This document shows positions 40,578-49,261 of a stretch of DNA of 63,459 bases, piece after piece. Origin of the DNA: Zhongshania aliphaticivorans. GTDB taxonomy: Bacteria > Pseudomonadota > Gammaproteobacteria > Pseudomonadales > Spongiibacteraceae. The position numbers and the translations under genes were made by a program. Under the pieces are notes generated by a model, which searched no databases, was not told the DNA's origin, and saw nothing but the letters and a program-made list of their open reading frames with translations. The first letter of the stretch is position 1. The number at the start of each line of letters is the position of its first letter. The stretch lies in contig NZ_CACSIK010000001.1 of NCBI RefSeq assembly GCF_902705875.1, positions 1,898,269 through 1,961,727 of the forward strand, read 5' to 3'.

Positions 40578-41099
40578 TTAATCGCGGGGCTTTATTTTCC
40601 CCAATATAGCAAATGGCTTATCATTTTCTTCCTGGTCACTCACTACCTCGACCGGCTCAGGCTCTGGTATAAATTCGCGACACTCTTCGTCATGATAACT
40701 AACGAAGGGAGTATTTATAATAAGCTCCTCTTGCAACAAATCAGCAAGCACCAGACTCTCCTCTTCCAAAATCAATGGATCCAATGACTTTGGTAGTGCC
40801 TTCGCCTGCTCATCCGTCCACACGATAGCTAAATTAAATTCAGCCTCAATGCATGTAGGCATGGGGTTTAAACAACGCTGACAAATAACTTCAACCTGCG
40901 CTACCGCCTTACCTTGTATACACTTAAACCCCTGCTCATCACGAAAAAAACGCAAATCAATGTCTACCGACCCACTATCATTAGCGAGACCAGCAACAAA
41001 ACGATCGAGACCTGCAACTTGGCGGTAGGCATGTATTTCCATACCAGAAACGACAAATTTACGAGCATCTACAAACTTTGGCAGGGGCTGTCTTTGCAT
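40578..41099 (-). CDS. yceD: YceD (DUF177), 23S rRNA accumulation protein
   Basis: A 173-residue DUF177 protein. The conserved core VEVICQRCLNPMPT contains the paired Cys, followed by DLLQEELIINTPFVSYH and the C-terminal NDKPFAILGKIK. E. coli YceD is linked with 23S rRNA maturation or accumulation. The frame is open upstream to 41222, but the ATG at 41099 (MQRQPLPKFVD) matches the family start. It is the first gene of yceD-rpmF-plsX-fab, divergent from yceF. Confidence 0.93.
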   Translation of the reverse strand: MQRQPLPKFVDARKFVVSGMEIHAYRQVAGLDRFVAGLANDSGSVDIDLRFFRDEQGFKCIQGKAVAQVEVICQRCLNPMPTCIEAEFNLAIVWTDEQAKALPKSLDPLILEEESLVLADLLQEELIINTPFVSYHDEECREFIPEPEPVEVVSDQEENDKPFAILGKIKPRD

Positions 41100-41299
41100 A
41101 GGCGCGCAATCATAGGGACTATGCAGACTATTGTCAAAGCAAAACACCCGTATTATTAGTGCCCTAGGGGCAAAAGAAACACTACACCTTGCGTTATCAC
41201 TGATAATAACCTCATTAGGCATTTATCACACACCTCGGCCCAGAGTAGTTCACGGTATAATCATTTAAGTAAAACCAACAAAAAGGACACCCACCCTCA

Positions 41300-41884
41300 G
41301 TGCAGCCACCCTCACTAATCTTGGCCTCTAGCTCAAAATACCGATTACATTTACTGAATCAGATTGGTTTATTTCCTATCTGTATCACACCAAATATTAA
41401 TGAAACAGTAAAACCTTTTGAAACCGCTGAAGCGCTAGCAATCCGCCTAAGCATTGAGAAAGCCGAGGCTGTAGCGCAGCTACAACCAAACGCCATTATT
41501 ATTGCTGGTGATCAAGTTTGTGATATCAAAGGTGCAATATTAGGCAAACCAGGGAATGTAAGCACCGCAAAGGAACAATTAACACTATGCTCTGGTCGTG
41601 AAGTTATTTTTCATACCGGTCTTTGCGTCTACAATCCAATGAGTAATCAACTTCAAAGTTATAGCGAACAAGTTCATGTTCGCTTTCGTGACTTAAGTAG
41701 CAATGAAATCGACAGATACATAGCTAGAGAGCCAGCCCTAGATTGTGCCGGCAGTTTCAAAATGGAAGGGTTAGGCATCAGCCTATTCAAGTACATCCGT
41801 AGCAATGATCCAAACACTTTAATAGGGCTACCCATTATAAAACTCTGCGAACTACTACGAAATGAAGGAATCTTTGTCTTATAA
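41300..41884 (+). CDS. yceF: Maf-like nucleotide pyrophosphatase YceF
   Basis: A 194-residue Maf protein of the YceF subgroup (7-methyl-GTP pyrophosphatase in E. coli). Motifs: LILASSSKYRLHLL, RLSIEKAEAV, IIAGDQVCDIKG (catalytic Asp) and CAGSFKMEGLGISLF. It hydrolyses non-canonical nucleotides to avoid their incorporation. The start is GTG at 41300, preceded by AAAGGA. It is divergent from yceD, the conserved arrangement. Confidence 0.92.
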   Translation: MQPPSLILASSSKYRLHLLNQIGLFPICITPNINETVKPFETAEALAIRLSIEKAEAVAQLQPNAIIIAGDQVCDIKGAILGKPGNVSTAKEQLTLCSGREVIFHTGLCVYNPMSNQLQSYSEQVHVRFRDLSSNEIDRYIAREPALDCAGSFKMEGLGISLFKYIRSNDPNTLIGLPIIKLCELLRNEGIFVL

Positions 41885-41898
41885 GGAGCGCAAGCAAA

Positions 41899-42549
41899 TC
41901 ACATTGAGTGATGCGAGCCTAAAACCGTAACCAATGATGCAAACTCATCAATAATTACTAGTGGCGACCAGCGAACTAGACGCTCCGAACTATGAGCGCC
42001 GTAGGACACACCAACACTGGGCATCGCAATCTTATTCGCCATTTCCAAATCATATTCTGTATCACCAACCATCACCGCGTCACAAGGGTTAACTGACATT
42101 TCAACACAAAGCTGATGCAGCATAAGCGGATCCGGTTTTGAGGCAGTTTCATCCGCACAGCGGCTAGCACTAAACAAGGCACTGATATCCAATCCAGTAA
42201 AAACCCTATCTAAACCTCGTCGACTTTTACCGGTTGCCACACATAAATCGTGCCCTTGGTGCTTCAAGGCATGCAGCGTTGACTCAACCCCAGGAAACAA
42301 TTGACAAGGCTCTTTATCCGCCTCGATAAAACAACGAACATACCAAGCTCTAATTTCCTGAACAGCAGCGCTATCAAGCTCCGGATACAGCATCGCAATC
42401 GCAACACTTAATTCCAAACCGATAATGTTGCGAATCGAGTCTGCACTACACACCGGAAAACCACATTGACTCGCGGCCTGCTGCATACAAAATACAATCT
42501 TATCGCTAGAGTCGATTATTGTTCCATCCCAATCAAAAATTATAAGCAT
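41899..42549 (-). CDS. HAD-IA family phosphatase (Gph-like)
   Basis: A 216-residue haloacid-dehalogenase hydrolase. Motif I is FDWDGTIIDSS (nucleophile Asp), motif II lies in CVATGKSRRGLD, and motif IV is VMVGDTEYDLEMA. The cap is C1 type (about 18-80). Substrate is probably a small phosphorylated compound; phosphoglycolate is possible but unproven. Its start shares a base with the rluC stop (TAATG), so it is translationally coupled to rluC, as in pseudomonads. Confidence 0.9.
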   Translation of the reverse strand: MLIIFDWDGTIIDSSDKIVFCMQQAASQCGFPVCSADSIRNIIGLELSVAIAMLYPELDSAAVQEIRAWYVRCFIEADKEPCQLFPGVESTLHALKHQGHDLCVATGKSRRGLDRVFTGLDISALFSASRCADETASKPDPLMLHQLCVEMSVNPCDAVMVGDTEYDLEMANKIAMPSVGVSYGAHSSERLVRWSPLVIIDEFASLVTVLGSHHSM

Positions 42550-43502
42550 TACAAAATCATACCGTCATCTTCTAATATTTTTTCTAGATCGCTAGGTAGT
42601 GGGGCTACAACCTGCACCCGGCGCCCTTCCAGACTAAACGCCAATGAATGCGCATGAAGAAACAAACGCTTCAAACCTTGCCGCTTAAAAAAAGCATTTG
42701 CATCATCATCCCCGTATTTATCATCGCCCAATATAGGGTAACCAGCATACTGACAATGCACTCGAATTTGGTGCGTTCTTCCAGTAACGGGCCTAGCTTC
42801 TATTAAACTCGCTCCAGAAATACGACGTATCAAACTAAACTCAGTCAACGAGCGCTTACCTTCCAACTCCACTCGCACCATTCTCTCACCAGAATTGAGC
42901 ACATTTTTCTGCAAAGGTGCATTAACCTGCTGCTTTCTAACCGGCCACTTCCCTGCCACTAAAGCCAAATAACGCTTATCCACGCCCTTACGTGCCTTAA
43001 GAAGCTCGTGCAGCTGCTTTAACACTGCACGCTTTTTGGCGACCATAACACAGCCTGATGTATCTCGATCTAAACGGTGGACCAATTCTAAACTGCGCTG
43101 CTCGGGATACATCTGCCTGAGAGCCTCAATTAAACCAAGTGAAATACCGCTACCACCATGCACAGCAAGACCTGAAGGCTTATTAACAATAAGCAAGCCA
43201 TCATCTTCATATAAAATTGATGAGCGAAGACTGCTATCGAGCCCCCCAGGAACTACTACCTCACCTCGCACTGCCACCCTGACCGGCGGTACTCTTACTA
43301 CATCACCAAAGGCAAGCTTTTGATCTGGCTTAACGCGAGACTTATTTAGTCGCACTTCTCCGCGACGTAATAGGTTATAAATCCTAGACTTAGGGACGCC
43401 TTTTAATTCTCTCATTAAGAAGTTATCAATACGCTGCCCCGCATAATCGGCCTCTACAGTCACCAGGCGAACCGCTGGATTGATAACAGTTTCTGAACTC
43501 AC
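42549..43502 (-). CDS. rluC: 23S rRNA pseudouridine(955/2504/2580) synthase
   Basis: A 317-residue RluA-family enzyme: an N-terminal S4 RNA-binding domain (about 15-75, RIDNFLMRELKGVPKSRIYNLLRRG), then the synthase domain with catalytic Asp in VHRLDRDTSG and GRTHQIRVHC. It makes three pseudouridines in 23S rRNA. The start is GTG at 43502 behind GGGAG. Its head-to-head place with rne is shared with E. coli and pseudomonads and supports RluC over the related RluD. Confidence 0.95.
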   Translation of the reverse strand: MSSETVINPAVRLVTVEADYAGQRIDNFLMRELKGVPKSRIYNLLRRGEVRLNKSRVKPDQKLAFGDVVRVPPVRVAVRGEVVVPGGLDSSLRSSILYEDDGLLIVNKPSGLAVHGGSGISLGLIEALRQMYPEQRSLELVHRLDRDTSGCVMVAKKRAVLKQLHELLKARKGVDKRYLALVAGKWPVRKQQVNAPLQKNVLNSGERMVRVELEGKRSLTEFSLIRRISGASLIEARPVTGRTHQIRVHCQYAGYPILGDDKYGDDDANAFFKRQGLKRLFLHAHSLAFSLEGRRVQVVAPLPSDLEKILEDDGMIL

Positions 43503-43520
43503 TTACACTCCCGTAACTCA

Positions 43521-43549
43521 TTGAGTTAGTTATTTAATACTGATATAGT
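43521..43549 (+). promoter_or_regulatory. Sigma-70 promoter for rne
   Basis: TTGAGT (43521-43526) and TATAGT (43544-43549) with a 17-base spacer. Transcription would start near 43556, leaving a leader of about 475 bases before the rne ATG. Confidence 0.7.
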
Positions 43550-43555
43550 CGTCCG

Positions 43556-44030
43556 GTAGCTACCGGGTCCGGTTCCCGCCACAGCATGGCTGTGACGTGA
43601 GGGAAGACCGCCGGCCATCTACTAAGGTAAAGACTGCGGTTTTCACGCATAGCCTTATTTCCATCAGTGAATAGCAGTGTACCGGCGGCATTCTAACGCA
43701 GTGTCGGTACATTAATTAATAGTACTGCCGATATTTGTTTACACCACGGCTGTGAAAGAACTCTGAGAAAGCGACGTAAAGAACGTTACCAATACTGGCG
43801 CAACGAATTAGCGCCCAACAGTAATAGATGAAAGACGCCCAGCGCGGGACTGTACAAACACAACCCAGCGAACTGGAATATAACGGCCAAGTATTAAGGC
43901 CACCCTGATGTACCCGTGCAACGCAGATTACTGCCACACCCACAAGGTAATGCAGCGCACATCAGAACGCTTAAAGATGCTCGATCGCACGAGTGGCGCG
44001 ACAAATCCCGGCTTTTGGGATTTTTAGCTC
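43556..44030 (+). promoter_or_regulatory. Long structured 5' leader of rne
   Basis: The leader begins at the 14-base palindrome CCGGTAGCTACCGG (43553-43566), followed by a nested hairpin: TTCCC (43573) pairs with GGGAA (43601), enclosing CACAGC-ATG-GCTGTG. CCGCCGG (43608) can pair with CCGGCGG (43682), closing a larger domain. At its end AAATCCC (44003-44009) pairs with GGGATTT (44017-44023), followed by TT. The likely Shine-Dalgarno GGGA lies in that last stem. Leaders of rne genes in gammaproteobacteria mediate RNase E autoregulation; that this one does so is inference. Confidence 0.65.
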
Positions 44031-46811
44031 ATGAAAAGAATGCTTATCAACGCAACTCAGCCAGAAGAGTTGCGCGTTGCCCTCGTAGATGGACAACGCT
44101 TATTTGACCTGGATATTGAAAATCGTACCCGTGTACAAAAGAAAGCTAACGTATACAAAGGCACCATTACTCGCGTAGAACCTAGCCTTGAGGCTGCATT
44201 TGTCGACTTTGGTGCAGAGCGCCACGGCTTCCTCCCTCTCAAAGAAATTTCTAAAGAATACTTCTATCGCAACCCATCTGACGTCAATGGACGCGCCAAG
44301 ATCAAAGATCTTGTAAAAGAAGGCACTCAAGTAATCGTTCAAGTTGAGAAAGAAGAGCGCGGCAATAAAGGCGCCGCCCTCACCACTTTTATCAGTTTGG
44401 CTGGGCGCTACATGGTATTAATGCCCAACAACCCGCGAGCGGGCGGCATCTCTCGACGCATCGAAGGGGATGAGCGCAGTGAATTGCGTGACGCGCTTAG
44501 TGCGATCAATATTCCTGACTCAATGGGCGTCATCGTCCGCACCGCAGGCGTTGGGCGCAGCTCAGAAGAGCTACAATGGGACCTAGACTACCTCCTCCAC
44601 CTCTGGTCTGCGATCAAACAAGCGTCAGAGGAACGAAAAGCACCCATCCTAATACTCCAAGAGAGTAATGTAATTATTCGCGCCATTCGTGACTATTTAC
44701 GCGATGATATAGACCAGGTTTTAATCGATTCAGAAGAATCTTATAACGAAGCAATGCACTTCGTTGAACAAGTTATGCCGCACTTCAAAAACAAAATCCG
44801 GCTATATAAAGATCAAGTCCCCCTATTCAATCGCTACCAAATTGAAAGCCAGATTGAATCTGCCTTCCAAAGAGAAGTGCAATTGCCCTCTGGTGGCTCC
44901 ATTGTTATAGACCCAACCGAAGCGCTTGTTTCAATCGATATTAACTCTGCACGCGCCACCAAGGGTGGAGACATAGAAGAAACAGCGCTGCAAACCAACC
45001 TTGAAGCGGCAGATGAAATTGCCCGCCAATTACGCCTACGCGATATTGGCGGCTTAATTGTTGTCGATTTTATCGATATGTTAGCAGCTAAAAACCAACG
45101 TGAAGTAGAAAATCGCGTCCGCGATGCCATGGAACCTGATCGCGCGCGGATTCAAATAGGCCGAATATCTCGCTTTGGCTTACTTGAAATGTCACGTCAA
45201 CGGCTTCGCCCATCACTTGGAGAAACCAGCGCAAAAGTTTGCCCACGCTGCAGCGGACAAGGCACCATTAGGGACACCAATTCATTAGCACTCTCCATAC
45301 TCCGCCTTGTAGAAGAAGAAGCCAACAAAGAAAAGAGTGCGGAAATCCGTGTTGTCGTCCCCGTAAATGTCGCTTCTTACCTGTTAAACGAAAAGCGAAC
45401 CGCTATTTATGACGTAGAACAACGCAGCGGAGTCCGAGTTGTTGTTATACCAACACCAGCGCTAGACACACCGCACTTTGAAGTTATGCGTTTAAGAGAT
45501 AGCGATATTGGTGATGAAAAAGAGATCAGCTACAAAATTGTTGCCGACCAAGAAGCACAAGCTGAGGCCCTAGACGAAGTAACAACAAGTAGTCCAGCAC
45601 CTGCAGCTGTTGTACGCACACTTTCACCAAAAAGTTCAGCACCAGCTGCAAGCCCAGAGAGCAAACAGCCTAAGGCAAGCCAAAAAACGAGCGAAGCTGT
45701 TGCAGGAGAAGGATTTTTCAGCAAACTATCTAAAGCATTGGGAGCTCTATTCAGCCCTGCGCAACCGGAGCCAGAACCAGAGCCAGTTCCAACACCAAGG
45801 CCTCGCAGCAACAATAACCGTAGCAACAACCGCTCCGGTAACCGTAACAATAACCGCGGTGGACGCAATCGCCGCAACCCCGATCAACGCCCACCACGTG
45901 ATGACAAACGGGTAACAGATAACCGTAGCAACAAAGCAGACACAAGCCCCAAGCAAGAAGCTCCAACGGGCACAACGGTTAACCCTGAACCAAACACGAA
46001 CAACGAGACTAATAATCGCCCTAAACGTCGGCCAGGAAACCGTAAACCGCGGAACGCCCAAGAACGGAAACGCACCCCTGCACCAGTGGTTGAAGAAAAC
46101 ACTGCAACAACGCCAGACAATAGCTCGGAGCCTAGCGTAGCACCAACTCAAAATACTGCAGAGCAGAATATTGATAAACAAGCTAACTCACCAAAACAGA
46201 AAAAAAGCGAGGCAAAACCCAAGCCTGACGATGCAATTAGTAACGCTAGCGAGGCCCAAGAGAAACCTCAAGTAGCAGCTACGCCAGAAACAAGTGAAAA
46301 TAAACCGGTATCAACTAAAGATGATTCAAGCCCTTCAGTAGATGCAGAATCGATCACTAAAGATACAAGCGCGACAGAATCACCAGCAATAGCCGAAACC
46401 GCGGAAACATTAGCTGACAAAAATATCGTAACTGACACTTCAGCAAACGCTCAAAAAGTGACGGAAGAGATAAAGGCGCCAAATATCGATGCAGCAGCAA
46501 TCGAATCGTCTGCAGAAGTCGCCGCAGCAAGCGTCACGCCCCACACCGAGGAGAAAGTCGCAGCTGCAGCCCTTACAGCAAACGAAGCACCAGCAGAACA
46601 GGTTAAAACGCCTGAAAAACCTGCCGCCGTTCAAAATGTAAAACCTGTTGGTCGTGCAGCTAACGATCCTCGCATTGCTCCACAACCGATTAAAAACGTG
46701 GAAATAAGTACTGCTAGGCCCACACCACCCGCTCTGGACCCAAGTATTGTCGCCCAGCCTGACCCCGACAAAGCTAAAATGCCTAGAGCGGCCAATGACC
46801 CGCGTAATTAA
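44031..46811 (+). CDS. rne: Ribonuclease E
   Basis: A 926-residue RNase E. The catalytic half (about 1-510) has the S1 domain ([28 protein letters not shown]), the DNase I-like metal site (SIDINSA, VVDFIDM) and the zinc link CPRCSGQG. The scaffold half is disordered: an amphipathic membrane-targeting helix [15 protein letters not shown] (about 563-577), an Arg/Asn-rich RNA-binding stretch, an acidic Ala/Glu/Thr-rich region, and two RAANDPR motifs (875-881, 919-925). NDPR-type motifs are reported for degradosome partner binding in pseudomonads. It is the core of mRNA decay and rRNA/tRNA processing. Confidence 0.97.
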   Translation: MKRMLINATQPEELRVALVDGQRLFDLDIENRTRVQKKANVYKGTITRVEPSLEAAFVDFGAERHGFLPLKEISKEYFYRNPSDVNGRAKIKDLVKEGTQVIVQVEKEERGNKGAALTTFISLAGRYMVLMPNNPRAGGISRRIEGDERSELRDALSAINIPDSMGVIVRTAGVGRSSEELQWDLDYLLHLWSAIKQASEERKAPILILQESNVIIRAIRDYLRDDIDQVLIDSEESYNEAMHFVEQVMPHFKNKIRLYKDQVPLFNRYQIESQIESAFQREVQLPSGGSIVIDPTEALVSIDINSARATKGGDIEETALQTNLEAADEIARQLRLRDIGGLIVVDFIDMLAAKNQREVENRVRDAMEPDRARIQIGRISRFGLLEMSRQRLRPSLGETSAKVCPRCSGQGTIRDTNSLALSILRLVEEEANKEKSAEIRVVVPVNVASYLLNEKRTAIYDVEQRSGVRVVVIPTPALDTPHFEVMRLRDSDIGDEKEISYKIVADQEAQAEALDEVTTSSPAPAAVVRTLSPKSSAPAASPESKQPKASQKTSEAVAGEGFFSKLSKALGALFSPAQPEPEPEPVPTPRPRSNNNRSNNRSGNRNNNRGGRNRRNPDQRPPRDDKRVTDNRSNKADTSPKQEAPTGTTVNPEPNTNNETNNRPKRRPGNRKPRNAQERKRTPAPVVEENTATTPDNSSEPSVAPTQNTAEQNIDKQANSPKQKKSEAKPKPDDAISNASEAQEKPQVAATPETSENKPVSTKDDSSPSVDAESITKDTSATESPAIAETAETLADKNIVTDTSANAQKVTEEIKAPNIDAAAIESSAEVAAASVTPHTEEKVAAAALTANEAPAEQVKTPEKPAAVQNVKPVGRAANDPRIAPQPIKNVEISTARPTPPALDPSIVAQPDPDKAKMPRAANDPRN

Positions 46812-46837
46812 CACAAGCGGTTAAATCTTGTAATTTT

Positions 46838-46866
46838 AAGCCCAGCTCAATCGCTGGGCTTTTTTT
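46838..46866 (+). terminator. rne terminator
   Basis: AGCCCAG-loop-CTGGGCT followed by six to seven T, 27 bases after the rne stop. Standard intrinsic terminator. Confidence 0.92.
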
Positions 46867-46930
46867 GCTTAAATATTAGTCAACCCAAGCCTACATCGGT
46901 ATGATTTATAAGTCTTTTTTGTATTACTGC

Positions 46931-46958
46931 TTGTTTCACAACACAAGCTATGTATAAT
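46931..46958 (+). promoter_or_regulatory. Sigma-70 promoter for tRNA-Ser
   Basis: TTGTTT (46931-46936) and a perfect TATAAT (46953-46958) with a 16-base spacer, ending 13 bases before the tRNA. Confidence 0.7.
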
Positions 46959-46971
46959 CCTCGACTGCTGC

Positions 46972-47061
46972 GGAGGGGTGGCAGAGTGGTCGAATGCACC
47001 GGTCTTGAAAACCGGCGTTGGTTTATCCCAACCCAGGGTTCAAATCCCTGCCCCTCCGCCA
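46972..47061 (+). tRNA. tRNA-Ser (UGA)
   Basis: A 90-base class II tRNA. Acceptor GGAGGGG pairs with CCCCTCC, discriminator G, encoded CCA. Anticodon stem-loop CCGGT-CTTGAAA-ACCGG gives UGA. A long variable arm (GTTGGTTTATCCCAAC) is present, as expected for serine. It lies upstream of yccA, the arrangement also known in Pseudomonas. Confidence 0.96.
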
Positions 47062-47169
47062 CTTATTTTACCTTCCGCACGATACGATCTTACTTTGCAA
47101 GTCACTCCACAGGCAGTATGATAGTCACTGTTAAAACTACCTTTGTTTGACTATTTAACGGAGTAAGAC

Positions 47170-47841
47170 ATGCAAGAAAAATCGGTTTTTCAGGCACATG
47201 CGCAGAACCTGCCCGCCCTGGAAACGAGCAAGGTCCTTCGCAATACGTATATGCTATTAGGCATGACCCTTGTCACTAGCGCGCTATGCGCAGGACTAGC
47301 CATGGCAATGAATATTGGCCACGGCACCGCACTTGTTTTATCCCTTCTCGGTTTTGTAATGCTATTTGTAGTAAATAAAACCGCCGACTCTGGTAAAGGT
47401 TTAATTGCCGTATTTGTCTTTACAGGCTTGTTAGGCGCCGCGCTTGGGCCAATGCTGAAGATGTATCTTGCCCTACCTAATGGCAGCGAACTGGTAATGC
47501 AGGCACTAGGTGGAACAGCTTTAGTCTTCTTTGGTTTATCTGCTTACGTCTTAACAACACGCAAAGACTTCTCGTTCCTAGGCGGTTTTTTGATGATTGG
47601 CCTGCTGGTTATGGTCGTTGCCAGTATTGCCAATATGTTCTTTCAAGTACCTGCCGCATCACTAGCAATATCTGCTGCAGCCGTGTTTATCATGTCGGGT
47701 CTCATTTTATTCGACACAAGCCGAATCATCCATGGAGGTGAAACAAACTATATTCGCGCCACGGTGGCCCTTTACCTCGATATTTACAATCTCTTTGTCC
47801 ACCTATTACATTTATTAGGCGTTTTTAGTGGCGACGATTAA
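47170..47841 (+). CDS. yccA: Bax inhibitor-1/YccA family membrane protein
   Basis: A 223-residue protein with about seven hydrophobic helices and the BI-1/YccA features: LRNTYMLLGMTLVTSAL near the start, DFSFLGGFLMIGLLV and the C-terminal SRIIHGGETNYIRATVALYLDIYNLFVHLLHLLG with paired acidic and His residues. The family forms pH-sensitive calcium leak channels or, for E. coli YccA, modulates FtsH. Inner membrane. It lies between tRNA-Ser and tusD; its 3' hairpin overlaps the tusD start. Confidence 0.93.
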   Translation: MQEKSVFQAHAQNLPALETSKVLRNTYMLLGMTLVTSALCAGLAMAMNIGHGTALVLSLLGFVMLFVVNKTADSGKGLIAVFVFTGLLGAALGPMLKMYLALPNGSELVMQALGGTALVFFGLSAYVLTTRKDFSFLGGFLMIGLLVMVVASIANMFFQVPAASLAISAAAVFIMSGLILFDTSRIIHGGETNYIRATVALYLDIYNLFVHLLHLLGVFSGDD

Positions 47842-47873
47842 CCACAACAGCTCTAAACTTGTTGGACTTTTTT

Positions 47874-47905
47874 CAAAACAGAGGCTCAAATGAGCCTCTG
47901 TTTTG
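47874..47905 (+). terminator. Hairpin spanning the yccA 3' region and tusD start
   Basis: Perfect 15-base arms CAAAACAGAGGCTCA and TGAGCCTCTGTTTTG around a two-base AA loop, with a TTTT inside the descending arm. It looks like an intrinsic terminator 33 bases beyond yccA, but the tusD ribosome site (GAGG, 47881-47884) is in its left arm and the ATG (47890-47892) spans loop and right arm. Confidence 0.75.
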
Positions 47906-48288
47906 CCATATTAGTCACCGGTCAGCCTTATTCTGATCAATCTAGTCAAACTGCACTAGATTTCTGTAAAGCAATAATTGAGCGCCATCACACAATTTAC
48001 CGTGTTTTCTTTTTTAATGACGGCGTACATTGTGCCAACCGCCTCATCACCCCACCCCAAGATGAAACGTCAATCTCTAAACAATGGCTAACTCTACAAG
48101 GCTCGCACAACCTAGACATGGTTGTATGCGTTTCAAGTGCCCTTAGACGCGGTATCATCGATCAGAAAGAAGCCGAGCGCTATAATTTAGATAGCCACAA
48201 TATGTCACAAGGCTTCTCTATCGGTGGCTTAGGTCAATGGGTGGACGCCTGCATTAATGCCGATCGTATAATTAGGTTTGGAAGCTAG
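47890..48288 (+). CDS. tusD: Sulfurtransferase complex subunit TusD
   Basis: A 132-residue DsrE-fold protein. FAILVTGQPYSDQSSQTALDFCKA matches the TusD N-terminus and the active Cys is in VVCVSSALRRG, with the SQGFSIGGLGQWVDA end. TusD accepts persulfide sulfur within the TusBCD complex and passes it to TusE for 2-thiouridine formation on tRNA wobble bases. First gene of tusDCBE. Its ribosome site and start codon are buried in a perfect hairpin. Confidence 0.94.
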   Translation: MSLCFAILVTGQPYSDQSSQTALDFCKAIIERHHTIYRVFFFNDGVHCANRLITPPQDETSISKQWLTLQGSHNLDMVVCVSSALRRGIIDQKEAERYNLDSHNMSQGFSIGGLGQWVDACINADRIIRFGS

Positions 48289-48642
48289 ATGCATTTTGTC
48301 TATTTATTTACCCGTCAAGCCTATGGCCACAGTCTTGCTCGTGAAGCACTTGATATGGCTTTAGCCACAGCCGCATTTGAACAAACAGTAAGCCTAGTAT
48401 TTTTAAACGATGGAATATATCAGTTACTTACCGCCAAAGACGCGCAAGATATCGACAAAAAACCCCATACAGGCCCAATTAACGCCCTACCTTTATATGA
48501 CGTTACTAACATCTTCTACCTAAATGAAGATCGTCAAGCGCGACATATTAACCAGCAGCATTTAGTCGCCCATGCGTCGGCTATTTCTTTGCCAGACTTT
48601 AAAAATTTAATCAGTAGCGCAGATCGAGTTCAAAGCTTCTAA
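48289..48642 (+). CDS. tusC: Sulfurtransferase complex subunit TusC
   Basis: A 117-residue DsrF-type subunit: the RQAYGHSLAREALDMALATAAFEQTVSLVFLNDGIYQL stretch is characteristic, and LPLYDVTNIFYL follows. TusC has a structural role in the TusBCD hexamer. The start follows the tusD stop directly and its own stop overlaps the tusB start by one base, so the three subunits are coupled. Confidence 0.92.
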   Translation: MHFVYLFTRQAYGHSLAREALDMALATAAFEQTVSLVFLNDGIYQLLTAKDAQDIDKKPHTGPINALPLYDVTNIFYLNEDRQARHINQQHLVAHASAISLPDFKNLISSADRVQSF

Positions 48643-48905
48643 TGCAATTACATATCTTAAATAGTGTCGCCAGCCAAAGCCGATGCAATAGCAGTATTTT
48701 GGCAGACGACGCTATCCTCTTAATCGAGAATGCCGTGGTTTTATCTACATCTATAACCACAACATTACAGGTATTAGTGCCCATCTATGCATTACAAGAT
48801 GACCTACTTCGAAGAGGTATCACGCCCTCTAAAGATGTTAAAATAATAGACTTTCTGCAATTCGTTGACTTATGCGCCACATATAAGCACTGCCTGAGCT
48901 GGTAA
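48642..48905 (+). CDS. tusB: Sulfurtransferase complex subunit TusB
   Basis: An 87-residue DsrH-type subunit: ADDAILLIENAVVL near residues 20-33 and the DLLRRGITPSKDVKIIDFLQFVDLCATYKHCLSW end are typical. It completes the TusBCD complex that relays sulfur from TusA to TusE. One base overlaps tusC and one base separates it from tusE. Confidence 0.92.
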   Translation: MQLHILNSVASQSRCNSSILADDAILLIENAVVLSTSITTTLQVLVPIYALQDDLLRRGITPSKDVKIIDFLQFVDLCATYKHCLSW

Positions 48906-48906
48906 A

Positions 48907-49245
48907 ATGACGACACCCCAAAACCGCTCTAACCCAACGATCGCCACCGATAAAGAAGGCTATTTAAAAAACCTCTCGGACTGGTCACCCAAGGTTGCCG
49001 AAAGCTTGGCTGCACAATGCAACATAGAATTAAGTGATGAGCACTGGGAGCTCATTAACTTGGCGCAACGCTTTTATCACTTATACAACCTATCACCCGC
49101 TATGCGACCATTGGTAAAATACGCAAAAATGGAACTTGGTGCCAATAAGGGCAATAGCATTTATTTTCTTAAGCTTTTTCCCGACAGCCCAGCTAAAACA
49201 CTCAGCAAAATCGCAGGCCTTCCCCGGCCTGACAACTGCCTCTAA
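48907..49245 (+). CDS. tusE: Sulfur carrier protein TusE (DsrC family)
   Basis: A 112-residue DsrC-fold protein: DKEGYLKNLSDWSPKVAE at the N-terminus, LTDEHWELI-like (LSDEHWELINLAQRFYHLYNLSP) in the middle, and the essential penultimate Cys in RPDNCL. Only this one C-terminal Cys is present, as in TusE; dissimilatory DsrC has two, so this is the tRNA-thiolation carrier. It hands sulfur to MnmA. Confidence 0.95.
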   Translation: MTTPQNRSNPTIATDKEGYLKNLSDWSPKVAESLAAQCNIELSDEHWELINLAQRFYHLYNLSPAMRPLVKYAKMELGANKGNSIYFLKLFPDSPAKTLSKIAGLPRPDNCL

Positions 49246-49261
49246 TTTATCGAGTAATACT

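Noticed and set aside
43828..43908. 26-codon open frame (ATG to TGA) inside the rne leader as a leader peptide
   Set aside because: No ribosome site precedes the ATG, and the composition looks non-coding; a frame of this size is expected by chance.
45530..46814. Long Cys- and Arg-rich frames antisense to the rne tail
   Set aside because: They mirror the low-complexity coding bias of the RNase E scaffold region; no ribosome sites or known domains.
47890..49245. tusDCBE as a dissimilatory sulfur-oxidation (dsrEFH-dsrC) locus
   Set aside because: TusE has only the single penultimate Cys, no dsrAB or other dsr genes are near, and the yccA/tRNA-Ser context is that of tRNA thiolation.
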